64,000 nucleotides of DNA from Certhia americana. Taxonomy: Eukaryota > Chordata > Aves > Passeriformes > Certhiidae. The stretch lies in NCBI GenBank assembly GCA_018697195.1, contig CM031879.1:37745408-37809407 (forward strand). The letters run 5' to 3'. How positions within the stretch are numbered: the first letter of the stretch is position 1; each line of letters opens with the position of its first letter. Positions 36,901-49,600 of the stretch are shown here, piece by piece. A model generated the notes under the pieces. It was given only the letters and a program-made list of their open reading frames with translations. It did no database searches and had not been told where the DNA came from. The position numbers and the translations under genes are program-made.

Positions 36901-39900
36901 AAACAAGTGATAAGATGAATAGAGAAAGTTGGAGGTGATCTGGATAGCTTTGTGCTATTCCATCAACACAAACTTTATTGATAATAATGTAGCATATAGG
37001 TTTAGACCTAGAGGAACTGGTGGATTGTTTATCTTCCAAAAAGATTCAAAATGCTCTCACAGAGCAAAGTGCTTTTTTTGCTAATGTATTTTTTACTTTT
37101 GAATTCCTAGTCTGATAATATGCAATGAGTTAAAATTTTCAGTCTTTCAGTCTAAATTAAAATACATGAGAGTGGTCAAAAGTGAGATAGAAATCTTCAC
37201 TGATTTTTCTGGGCAGTTTTGTTGCATGCACTAAATTATGTGAAAAAACATGCTTGGAACAGTGCTAGCAAACTTCCTGCATAGATGTTGGAAAACTTTT
37301 TACTGTTTTAATAAAACTGCCTGTTCACACAATGAAGAATATAAAAACCATCTATTGAAAAAAAATTATACTGTTTCATTTATCTATTAATGCTACATTT
37401 TAAAAAACTGGTCCTGTCTTTAAAGGCAGGCATATTAGGCCACAACTAAGACATATATTCTGTGTGCAATTCCAACTGTACATTTAATACAAAGAAAAAA
37501 AAGTTTCTTAACTCTACAGTTTAAGAAATATACTTTGAAAGCACACTAAAATAAGGAAAATATGGTATACAAACACAATAATTTTGTTTTGCTCTCTCAA
37601 TTCTTGACAGATAGGATTACATCAAAACTATTTTGAAAATTAAGCAGACAGAAGCAATATAAGTAAAGGAAACATATTGTAGAGACAGTATTCAAATTTG
37701 AGAGCAATTGTACTACAAATATAAATGAATAGTATTTTTAGATGTATTCATTAATGGAAGGTGGATATAAAAGCTAAAACTTCATCTGTTATTCATGGGA
37801 AATGCCACTCTTACTATGGTTATATGTACAACATTTCATATAAAAATCAGTGAATGGTGTTTATTTCAGTATAAAAGAGTCATTTTACCATGTCTATATC
37901 ATACTATCTACAATTATGTTATGCAAGAAGGGATCATACGACCACACATCAAACCTTGCTACACGAAATTTTCATGAAGAATAACCTATTCCTCCTTCAA
38001 TTTTCAGTATGTAAAAAATATGAGCTAAGTTTAAAAACAAACCAAATAATTACTGTAAGTATATCTGATTTTACCAAAAATCAGCACATAAAAAATTGAA
38101 GATAAGCATGCTCAGCTGCTCATAATCTTTGAAACAGTTACTTTTACAGTAGTTTATATCCTTTAACAGTACACAAAAAAAGGCTGGTGTATCTGTATGC
38201 AGGGTGAGAAGTCTGGGTAGAGCTTCACAGCACAGATATTTAGAATATCAAGTGAGATGAATGCTGCCCTGAAAGTGAAGGTAAAACGTTTATATTGGAA
38301 AAATGAGTGCTTAGAGGATCCCTAAACACCAAAAAAGATGCAAATCTGAATTTCCTTTGATCTTTAATCCAAATTTATTTTTGAAAACAATAAAAACAGA
38401 GCTGTACCTCCATTTTGCAAAAAATGTGTCTTAGCTGTGCCCACCATTTATAAAACGTATATAATTGAAATGATTTTAACTCTCAGACATCACACACAAA
38501 GACAGATATACACAGTAAATAAAATAATAATTTCAACAAGCCTGCTAGGTTTCTCATGGCCAGATAAATTCACTGATGAATTTTCTGAAGTATCTCAAAC
38601 CTTAGTTTATGTAAGAGCTTCAGTGCTGTAATTAAACACTGTCAGGAAGTAATATAACACTGCTATTTGGAAGAAATTAGGTGGAAGAAAATAATGGGTT
38701 TGACTCTCCATTCTTACACTGGTTTTGTGCAAATGTGAGGTGAAAATCACAGCTAACATGTCTGGTTTTCCCAAATATGGAGAACATATGGAATGAAAAT
38801 GTTCTCATTATTTCTTCAGTAAATTATACAATCCAGTCATACCATACTGTATATTCAGCTCCTATCTGAATATATATTTTTGTCATTTTCTATGAGATGA
38901 TAAAAGTACTGTAACGATATCAGAACTGTAAGTGGAATAACAGCAGACTAAATGGTGATAAAGCAGCTGGTACACAAAATGAGTGGGACTTAAATTTGAA
39001 AATATCCATATCCTTTTTCGTGTGTGAGAGAAATGTAATCCAATTGTGACTTGGATCTCTGATGCTGCAGCTGCCATAGGAAAGCTTCCAGCATATTCTT
39101 CATCCACACTACTCTGCACTTCAGCTTCTCAAGATTAAAATTAATGCTAATCGTCTTCTTTAATTAAAACAATTCCTTTCTCTAAGTCCTTCCTTTTACA
39201 ACAGTGATCTTCAAAAGAGTTATCTTCAGCCCTTTGCCCAATTGCAGAGATCTAGGAGATTTGTTACATTTTTGTTTGATGAAGAGGGAATTACTAGAAA
39301 TTCTTTCATAAGTGCTGACTTGCCCAAAGCAAACACATTCGGTCTTGAATTATTGGTCAACACACCTCATTCCCTTGTTCTGGCTACCTTTGGGAAAAGA
39401 AAACAGGCTAAATGTGATTTTCAACTGTTACAGATGCTTAATTGCACACTAATTCAAATTTGCTCTCAGTTGCTTAATTACAGATTTAGAATAGATACAG
39501 TGACATTCTTGCTTTTCTAGTGAAAGCTGAGACCCAAAATAAAAATCATCCTTGTGCATCTGGCCCTTGCATTTTCACCTTACAACTCTGAAGTCCTTCT
39601 TCAATGATGAGTAGTCAGTTAATAGATTGTTTTGCTTGAAACTGAAATCAAGTATTCAAAACCAGTTTTCTGAAATCTGGAATTCTCAGAATAAATCACA
39701 GAGAGCAAACATGGTAGCAAACCTATCACCTCCTACCATATGTTGACTTGCCCCAGATTATTTAAGGTCAGAGGTCTCCAAGAGGTAAAAGTCTTTAAGT
39801 GAAATTTGCTTCACTTAGATAATAAATGAGAGAACTGCCTGGACAGTCCATTGTTTTCTGGAGAAAAGGAAGGGAAGCTCTCTGATCAGATTTCTATACA

Positions 39901-42377
39901 GCCTTACCCAGGGATATTCTGAAAGTAGTAAAAAAGCTGAGGAATAAAAAAGTTCCATTTATAGAGCTCCCAACTAGTCAGATAGGATGGAAAACAGATC
40001 CTGAAATATGCAAGCATTTCACATAAATCATATTACTACCTACAGGAAAAGAGGTGTGGTATGAGACCAGCACACATGGCTGGACTCCTTCCTGGACTCT
40101 GTTCCAATCACATATCAAGTGCTTCAGCTGTAGTTCCACCCTGACATTAGAATTTCATTAGTTTATTATTTTACTCAGATGCCACACAATAATCAGCCTT
40201 GGCTGATTGTATGTATGCAAAGCAAGACTAGATTGCCATACCCTCAAATTTGTCTGGAAAAACGCAAAATATTTTACGAATAGTGTCAGTAATTAAATAA
40301 TACTCAGCACTGTATTTAAGCGGTCTGTGACAGCTAATGACAGCTGCATAGTTGAAAGAGCTCATGCTTTCTCAGAGATATTTTTAAACTCCGGCTGCTG
40401 AAATCCCTCAAAATTACAAAAAAACCATCCCGCTCTTAAAAATTCTTTCAGTGTTCCAAAGATTTCTGATGCCCTGCCATTTATAACAGATTCCAAAGTG
40501 CTATTTTTTATAGCCAAATATATGCATATGCACACAAACACACATTCAATTCATGTATATTACTTTATTTATATACATTTACAGGGCAAACAGTAACCCA
40601 AGTGAAAAAGTGACTGCATAGATACCGTGAGAAAGATTTCTCAAGTGAATTTCTCAAATTTTGCAGGATAAAACTTTATCAAGTCATTTCAAAATAAATG
40701 TCAGGAAAAATCAATCTTCTACAGTATCATCTCACAAACATCCTGAAGTACTGGCCAACTTCATGTGGTTTACCATAAAATACAAATATGTATTATTTTT
40801 AAAAATTCAGGGCTCTTGAAGGCATAGATGGATTAACTTACTGTTCACCTAGAAACTGCTCCAAAACACTTCTGTTGAAGTGTCACAACTTCATTATGGC
40901 ACTTCATGAAAAAAAAGCCCTAAACCAATCCAACAATTAAAATACACAAGACTTGCAGTGAAGGCAGAAAATATTTGAGAGCAGCAATGTTTCTCTATGC
41001 TACTGAGCCTAATATCCACACAAACTGAGCTACAGGTGAACCTGCAAGCTCCACTTCTCTAAAAATGCCTGTGACAGTTGATAGAATTACAGCTTTACTG
41101 CTTTCACTTAATTTGACAAAAAAAATTTATCATAAACTGGATAGATAGAAAATTTACAACCAGACTTAAGTCCTGTGAAGATACATGGATGCGTATAGTA
41201 AAGGATTAGGAATAAACACCTGGAAATCAATAGCCTTGTCATATAGATGGGGGATTTTTAATTTTTTTTTGGCTGTGTTAGGATCTTTATCAAGTTAGTA
41301 AAATAAATTATTTTACTAAAGAAATGAACAAATAACTCATCCTTTAAATTTTTGTTTTAAAAGTGATAAATAAGAACATGGATTTTTCCATGAGCATTTT
41401 CTGTGAACTTCTGAACTGCCTTTTCTCCTTAAATGCTTAAAATACACTAGGTATAATATTGCTCTAATAAATCCCTTTCACAATTACTCTAGAGACAGAG
41501 TTACAGACCATGCTGGAGTTATGATGATTTAATTTAGTAATTCTAATTGACTGAAAGAGTGCAAACTGCTCTTTCTCTAGAAGGTTGTTTGAAGAGCTAA
41601 ATTTTCGGTACAACCCACTGAACATAAATGCAAACAGGATCAGGAGCTGGTGTTAGAGGCTATAATTTACATCAGATTTCCCTCTTTAAAAAGGAAAGCA
41701 AAGAACTGACGCAAATTGCAATAAAATAGAGACAATTGGGGGGAACATATATTTTCCCTTTATTCTCTATTTTTAGTAATAACATGTAAAAATTCTTACA
41801 GATAAACATTGCATTTAAGTAGAAGATGTCTATATGAAGAGGAAAGGGCATTTAAAACTAAATAATTCAGTGAACTTTTCCACTTGCTGAATAAATAAGA
41901 TTGTTCTTCTACAAAGATTAGAGATTAAATTTGACACTAATACATTATTGATAGTTTTGTGCTTCCAGAGGTTTAAGCTTCTATCTAAAAATTGCCTTTG
42001 AATGACAAAAAATTGTAAGTAATAGGAGAGTTGGTTTCAGAGACTATTATGAATCTCCTCACAAGCCAAAAGTTAGAGAGAGGAAGAAACTTCACCCAAA
42101 TCTCAAACTTGCAGTGGAGTTGGGCTGCTCAAAAGAGGTAATTCTACCATGTTCCTGGTCACAGGAGATGAACATACTACTGTCATCAGATGTGCTGATG
42201 TGATTTGTCAACGTTCATGTTGACAGCTTTACTTCAAGCAACTGATGTCTGTATACATATATTTAATGTAATTTACTAATTTGATTCTTCTACTGAGCGC
42301 AGTTTAGCAGGTATTTAGCTTTACGTCTCACTTTTCATCAGAGTTCAGGCCAACAGAGACCATACAATGAGAATTAA
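33974..42377. other. AT-rich sequence, no gene recognised
   Basis: No named gene or repeat family. The only notable feature is a stop-poor stretch at 35678-36166, listed separately. The rest shows small frames and simple sequence only. Confidence 0.5.
35678..36054 (-). other. Stop-poor segment, unidentified
   Basis: Two overlapping minus-strand frames (123 codons at 35683-36054 and 116 codons at 35678-36028) and an overlapping plus-strand frame (96 codons at 35876-36166) are open together. I recognise none of the peptides. One minus-strand frame includes CPKPECFSFTL and HRNCHYCNSLEK, with Cys pairs but no zinc-finger spacing I know. The sequence is less AT-rich than its surroundings, which alone lengthens open frames. 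It could be an old retrocopy, a conserved non-coding element or chance. Confidence 0.2.
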
Positions 42378-43665
42378 TTAGATTGGAAAAAAACTCTGAG
42401 ATCATGAAGTCCAACCTATGACCTTGTCAGCCAGACCATGGCACTAAGTGCCACATCCAGTCTTTCCTTAAAACACCTCCAGGGATGGTGACTCCACAAC
42501 CTCCCTGGGCAGCCCATTCCAATGCCCAGTGACCCTTTCCATAAGGAATTTCTTCCTAACCCTCAGGTCCAACCCAAACCTCCCCTGGCACAGCCTGGAG
42601 TCTGTGTGCTCTTGTCTTACAGCTGAAATCAAAGAAGAAATCGACCCCACCTGGCTACAGCCTTCCTTCAGGGAGATGTAGAGAGTCATAGGGTCTCCCC
42701 TGAGCCTCTTCTCCAGGCTAAACATCCCCAGCTCCTTCAGCCACTCTTCACTGGACTGATGTTCCACACCCTTCACCAGCCTTGTTGCCCTTCTCTGGAC
42801 ATGTTCCTAACACGGAGGCATCTCAACATCCTTCCTAAACTGAGGGGCCCAGCACTGGACGCAGCACTCAAGGTGCAGCCTCACCAGTGCTGAGTACCAG
42901 GGAACAATCCCTGCCCTGGTCCTGCTGGCCACACATCATTTTGGATTCAGGCCAGGATGCCTTTGGCCTTCTTGGCCCCCTGGGCACACAGCTGGCTCAT
43001 GTTCAGCTGCTCAATCAGTACCCACAGGTCTCTTTCTGCCTCCCTGGTGTCCAGCCACTCTGTCCTCAGCCTGTAGTGCTGCATGGGGTTCTTGTGGCCA
43101 CAGTACAGGGCACAGCACTTGGTCTTGTTGAACCTCTTATCACAGGATTCAGCCCATGGATCCAGCCTGTCCAGGGCCTTCTGCAGAGCTCTCCTACCCT
43201 CCAGCAGATCAACACACACACACAACTTGGTGCTGTCTGCAAATTTCCTGATGGTAGACTCAATCCCCTCATCCTGATCATCAGCAAAGATATTACACAG
43301 GACTGGGCCAAAAGATGATCTTGGGGTATGCCACCAGGGACCATCCTCCAGCTGGATGCAGCACTGCTCACCACCACTCTCTGGGCCTGGCCATCCAGTC
43401 AGTTCTAACCCAGCACAGAGTGCTCCTGTCCAAGCCACGGACTGACAGCTTTTCCACGAGTATGCTGTGGAAGACAGTGTCAAAGCCTTGCTGAAGTTCT
43501 GGTAGACAACATCCACAGCCTTCCCCTCATCCAGCAGATGGGTCATCTCATCATAAAAGGAGATCAGGCAGGTCAGGAAGGACCTGACCCTCCTAAACCT
43601 ATTCTGGCTGGGTCTGATCTCCTGGATGTCCCCTTAAGTGTCATCACACTCAAGATGACGCATCA
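42378..43665 (-). mobile_element. CR1 LINE, longest copy (about 1.3 kb)
   Basis: A minus-strand CR1 with its 3' side at the low coordinate (GATTGGAAAAAAACTCTGAG, GATCATGAAGTCCAACC). It continues on the plus strand through AGGGATGGTGACTCCACAAC, CTCCAGGCTAAACATCCCCA, GCTGCATGGGGTTCTTGTGG, ATCCAGCCTGTCCAGGGCC and CAAAGCCTTGCTGAAGTTC to TCATCACACTCAAGATGACG. It spans the second half of the reverse transcriptase and the ORF2 C-terminus. The endonuclease and ORF1 are missing, so it is 5'-truncated. The upper boundary may extend some 25 bp further. The terminal ATTCTATG repeats are not intact. Frame breaks and a catalytic substitution show it is dead. Confidence 0.96.
42468..43546 (-). pseudogene. 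CR1 ORF2 reverse transcriptase remnant
   Basis: In transcription order the frame at 42947-43546 begins with DEGKAVDVVYQNFSKAL, the RT palm block containing the FSKA motif. It then loses frame and regains it at GPVLCNIFADDQDEGIES. It continues with KFADSTKL, DLLEGRRALQKALDRLD, KRFNKTKC and NPMQHYRLRTEWL. The family RT motif here is FADD; FADS (43232-43243) replaces the second catalytic aspartate. A short alternative frame (43066-43377) carries the SSAASSWRMVPGGIPQ block, confirming a frameshift. The last part (42468-42776) carries the C-terminal blocks [34 protein letters not shown] and [19 protein letters not shown]. The middle frame (42777-42946) is broken. No active enzyme can result. Confidence 0.9.
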
Positions 43666-46600
43666 AAGCTGTCCACTGAGTCAATCTGGAACTCATGTTC
43701 CCAACCACATGAAACAGAGGTTTAATTACTAATCTGAAATAATTTTCTGTGTCTACTACTAACAAAAAAGTATGGCAAAGAAAAGCAGTCTCCATAACAA
43801 CGCAAAAGAAATCTTTTTTGCTTTACCAAAACCATATATTAATAGTTTTTTATTTGCTTAGAAATGTGAGATGCTAGTAATAGCTTTCTCCACATAGTAT
43901 TTATTTTTATAATAGAGTCCTAAGAAAACAATAAAACGCACTGCAAATAGCATGCCTGGAAGAGAGCCATCTGAAGTGACTGTGTGACATTTGAGAGTCG
44001 ACACAGTTGTTGTCAATATAGTTGCATTGACAAAGGTTAGCTGAACATTGGGCAGCTTACATTCCTGGACTCCTTCAGACAAATATACTCTCCCAGAACC
44101 CGATTTGTGACTGATAAATCTTGGCTCTTATTCTGAAATGCTTTTTATCAGCCCCTGCCATTAGAGAAATATAGTGTTTTAATTTCTATCAGACAATCTG
44201 AAGCGAAATTCCCTATTGTCTCAATTCACTTTGGTTTGCATCGTAATTTCAGAATGCCTCGGTATCTCCTGGACAAAATGAAACTGAAAGATGACCTGTG
44301 AGAGTGAATCTGATGCTTTCCATCCCTTTGTGGATATATAGCTGAGGGATGTAATGACCTATTCCAAAACAACTTCCCTGTGGATGACACAGACACATGA
44401 TCCTCCTCTTTTGCTCTAGAGTATGACTTGTACCCTAACACACTACATACTAATGGAGATACAAACACAAGAATCCAGACCAAGTACCTTCCCTTACTCC
44501 TTGGTTAAGCTCAGAGCACCAGCGTACCCCTACAGATAACCAGACCCTCAACGCATTTTCAGAGTTCCTGACATCTCCTCACCGCCCTTTGCAAAACTTT
44601 GCTCAGTGCCAACACTCTTGAGGCTGATGGTGTAGACAAAGTCATTCTTCACACTGTGCCACCACGATGCATGCAGAATACTTAATTAAACATATAAATA
44701 AAAATTAATTTATACTTTGTTAGACCTGTCAGTAGGAGTAACACATTTCATAGGAATAAGCACTCTTAGTCACGCAGAACTGTAAAATTCCTCCTAGTGT
44801 AAAAATAACATAGAACACTTAAGTTTCCATGAATCATTAATTCTAATTCTTCCAGTGAAAATACTGAATCCATATTCTTCTCATTAGTTTACATCTTTGA
44901 GTGAATCACAATTCAACTGAATTATGCCAGCTGTCACTTTAAAACAATCCTAGCCTCATAGTCCTCCAAAAATGTTCTGGTAAGCATAACTGCCAATTGA
45001 ATATTGAAGTAGACAGGAATAGATGAGGCAAAATAAAATATATTTACTAAAATCACTACTAAGAAATTTAGGATTAAAAACATTGTGATGTATTCTAACA
45101 CTATTGCATTTGAAATGAAAATACAACCAATAAATAAAGGTTAAATTATTTACTTTAATGCTTCTATCACAGTAATTTCCCAAAAAAAGATATCTATAGG
45201 CATAGTTTCTCATAAGTTTCTCAGGAAAAACTTTATTCACATCTCAAAGTACTTTAAACCTTTAAAATCACTTAAGCACTTTGTTACTTGCCTTCAATCA
45301 TAGGATAGTTCAACATGTCAAGTATTTTGTGTTTTCTGCCTTCACCTGCTTTCTTTCCTTGCTTTAAGACAGATGTAAGTAAAAGAAGAAATGTTCAGGT
45401 AGATAACCCACCTTTCACCATCATCAGCTTATGCTGTTGATAGTGAATAGATTATGAGTATTGGGCAGGCAACAGATCCTCTCGCCTTACAAATTTCTAA
45501 GCAATGTAGAAAGAAACCTTGAGCACGAAGTGCTTTATATAAAATAAAATTATTACTATTCTAGGACAATAGTGTCCCCTACTTGGTCCAATCTGTATCA
45601 AATCAAGAAGGCAGAGGCAGTATGATCTAGATCTGAGACAACTACTAGGAATATATTTTAAATATATTGAAACCAGCCAATTACTTACCCTCTCCTCTCA
45701 GACAGGGATGGTAAAGTTTCATCAGTGCTGCATAGCAAGATTGGTAATATTCATCGAGGGAAAAAACTTGCCATTTCCAACAGATTATCATCACAATTTA
45801 TACAGGATATTGAGAACATTCCTCCACAGAGAAATAGTCTGTGCTCTCTCAGAACAGGCTATGCCTATATTGTTCTGGTTTTCCCTATTAAGAAAGCATA
45901 TTATCTGAAACTATACAGCTTGTATTCAACTGGACTAACCAATATCAAACCAACACAAATTAATATACAATAACTCCTGGTATCCTTACTAGTCTGGAAA
46001 GCATCAGTACATTTCTTTATTTTCCATGCAAATTACGGTAAAATAATCCAACACTGAAAGCCCTTCTGAAATTGAGGCAGAAACATGGCTTCTAGCTATG
46101 ATTCAGAAACTGTACTACGATCCTATTTCTGGAACAGGGGGAAAGCACTTGTATTGCTATTCCTCCTACTGGCCCCCTGCTTCTGCTTGGTCACATCCAC
46201 TCAACTGCAGAAGAAACAGCAGCTCTGGTTTAGCTCCATTGCTTCTGGAAGAAAAAGAAATGGTACTTTCTGACTTTATCTCATTACATTGCAAAATAAG
46301 AAGTGGCCACACTCTATTTGACAGGATTTCCACAAAGAAAATTTGCATTGACTGCTCTGCTTGGTAACTGATTAGTTTCAACAAATAAAATTATGTTATT
46401 ATGTAGAAAATAATATGTTTTTATGACAAGCAAAAGAAAAATCTACATGAATATTTACTTAAGACAAAGACTTAAAGCTCTATTTTGCTGTAGCTATGTA
46501 TTTAAAGATCCTGTATTCTTCGCTTACTCTAATTATTGCATTTTTTTGAGTAAGCAACATAATTTACCAAGTCTCTACAACTGAAAAATACTATACACAG

Positions 46601-49600
46601 TTCTGTGCTTTTCTTAATTGATTTGGGGTTTTTTTGGAAGCATGTGTGTATGTATGTGCATACAATCAGTTTCAACTTGTGGCTTTTGGCAAGGATTGGC
46701 TTTCCTGATTTCTGCTACTGAATTCATGGTAATTAGGTTTAATCTTAGAACCACAATGGTTCGAAGTTTTTCCTTAAGCAACCTGTGTTTCTTCCCAGAG
46801 GAGGACACAAATGTTACCTATAGATCAAAACAGTCATTTAACATTCAGTAAAGTCTTCCTTCCCAGTTCACTTCATGCAGAGCAGATTCATAAAAACTAT
46901 CAGACCATTTTATTGACTGGCTGGAAAAACAAACAACAGAAAATATGGGGCCATGCGGCACTATGGATTTTTAAGCGGGAGGAGGGTAAATGGTGGGGCA
47001 GCCCCACTGCTGGGGCAGGTCTCAGCCCAATTCCAACTAAAACTCAGAAGCCTAACAGAAAACAAATACCTTTTCAGAGATGGTCTGTGAGGTATAGGTG
47101 TGGATTGTGGTTAGAACACTCCCTTTATGAGCTCTGATAGCCACAAATTGCAGTTCTCTGGTACAACAGGATTATGCAAAAAGAAAATACCTGACTCTTG
47201 TGCAAACAAAATTGTTTCTCTAGATATCCAAGGCACATTAAATACTTTACAGTCACCAGTTTTAATGCATTTTAGGTGAACACTTCAACAATGTTCTTAT
47301 TTTCCTCTCAGACTGAGTAATTCTGTTCCACTTTTGGAGTCCAAGTGCCACATTTTCACCAACTTAGCAAAATGATTAAACTTATTCATTGCCAGTATAG
47401 CTGAACTGATTAGCAAATCCTTACATTCTCAGTTCTAGGAACAATTCTACAAGATTAAAATTATTGTAAATTTAGTTGACATAGAATGTTTTAATATAAA
47501 AGTTTTCAAATATTTCTCCATCAAAATTTTATAGCTGTATACAGAGAAATTAATATTTTTGATTACTATAAGAATAACACTGCATTATCAGGTCTGTATT
47601 TTCTTAGAGCAGAAAAGCTCTAGGTTTGTTCTCACCAAAGAGTCAATAAAAATACATACCACAGAATAATAAAATAATAGTAAATAGCACTAACTTATAA
47701 TGTGAGACCAACATTATGCCATTTCTCATTTATTTCTGAATAAAACAGCCTGTAAGCATATTACTCACACTACTCCTCTGAAATTCCTAAATTCCAAAAC
47801 TATATAAAACCCAGTTATGCAGCTATAAATATTACCAAGGTATTTGCAATGCAAATCACTTTATTATTGTCTCCTGCCTTTGACACTACCCATATTTTTT
47901 AAATACTCTTTTTTTTTTTTGGCCACACATTAAATCACTGGTCCAGCATTACTATTTTCTGCCACTGTTAACATGTCTTTATAAGTCTTTAAATACTACT
48001 GTGAAGTCAGTAGTGTCAGGCCTTTCTGCCACTGTTATTTATATTCACTAACACAGGTTTCAAAGCTTCTGAAGGCCACAGCAACCTACATGATGTGCAC
48101 CACAACTTCTGCCACACCAACCCAGTTACTCCATGGACTCCTGTTACATCTGGCCTTTCAGTGATGTTCACCATTATTACTGGTACAATTTACCAACTGG
48201 CTTGAACTTGCAGCTTTCACAAAGATCACGCCCCTAGAACTTCTAGGATGTTTCTGGAAAAAATGTACTGTGACAGTGCCATAAATAAGAACAGAAAAAT
48301 CTTTATTTAGGCAAAACTCAGGGAGACATCTCACGCCTGGCAGACTGCAGGAAGGAGCTACCCACATGCTCAGCCATCTTCAGATCAAGGTAAGATGAGA
48401 TTCCACAGTTCTCTCATGGACGAGGTGACACAGGTCTGAAAGTATATACAATTTTTTGGCTCTCTTCTGCATGTTATATGTGGCATATTTTCTACATGTG
48501 CAATTAAGTCTGCATAGAGTAGGAACAGAGTCACACAAATATACAAGAATTTCATTGTGGTATGAGTGTGAGATACAAGGTGACTAATAACCCATCTCCA
48601 TCACCTGGAATATATATTTTTTCATAGCACTGGGTTATTTCTGCAAAGAAACTTAAAAGCTGTTTTCTTTGATACTACATTATATTGCACTGAAATATGT
48701 GAAGCAACAAAATAGTTGAAAAGTTATGGCCTATTAAACAAGTGTAGCATGGCTTACCTACTAACTGTATGCTAATAGGTACAATTACAAATGCTACCAA
48801 GATACTTTCTCTTATAGAAGTAGATTTTTGTTTAATTTATTATTTTCATATAAGATCCATGAAAGAAAATAGAATTACTAAAACAGGCAGTATAAAACAG
48901 AGCTTCTGGGTAGGTACACAAATAATTTAAATTAGTAATATAGCTATTAATAGGACAACTAATGAGTACATCTAGAATTTCTAATGGAATCTGTGTGGTT
49001 CTCCACAGAGCTCAAAGCACATTGGTACTAAAAAGTAACATTTTTACAGGCATTCTGTTAATTCAGAGTCTCTTAGTAACTTCTGGTTGCTAAGAAGTAA
49101 CAGCCAGCAGAAATCAGTACCATGCAATAGGTATGTTTTATGTATGTATTGAAATGTTTCCCAGTTTCCCAGTAACCCAGTTTCACACTTTTGATCACAA
49201 CATCCTTTTATAGTACTTCACAGTATATTTACAATTTTATGTCACATGAATATTTTAGGGTTTCTCTGCAAGTTTTGTAAGAAGGTAATTTTATTTCTTT
49301 ATGGACCTTCTGATTGTCAGATACCTTTAAAAAATTGCTTTAATCTCCCCAGCTTTCAGAAAAGACCAGCCCTCACTTCACTACTTCTTAGCAAGAAAGG
49401 AGTACACTGTAGTTGTCCCAGGAGTGCATTTATAAAAGACAAATTTCATCTGACAATAAAATGGGCTAGTATTGCTTCCAAGCCTTTAAAAGTTTGTGGT
49501 TAACATTTATGGAAACTGTTACTACATAGTGCTGATTTCAAAGCTAAAGATTCATGGAACCATGATACCATGTACGGCAGCAATTTGAGGATTTTTTTTT

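Noticed and set aside
42887..43318. Plus-strand 143-codon frame
   Set aside because: It is antisense to the CR1 ORF2 remnant. The minus-strand frames carry the family motifs, so this is a shadow.
46085..46273. 62-codon frame with a signal-peptide-like hydrophobic stretch (ALVLLFLLLAPCFCLVTS)
   Set aside because: Hydrophobic runs are common in chance frames of T-rich DNA. There is no promoter or splice partner, and the frame ends soon after.
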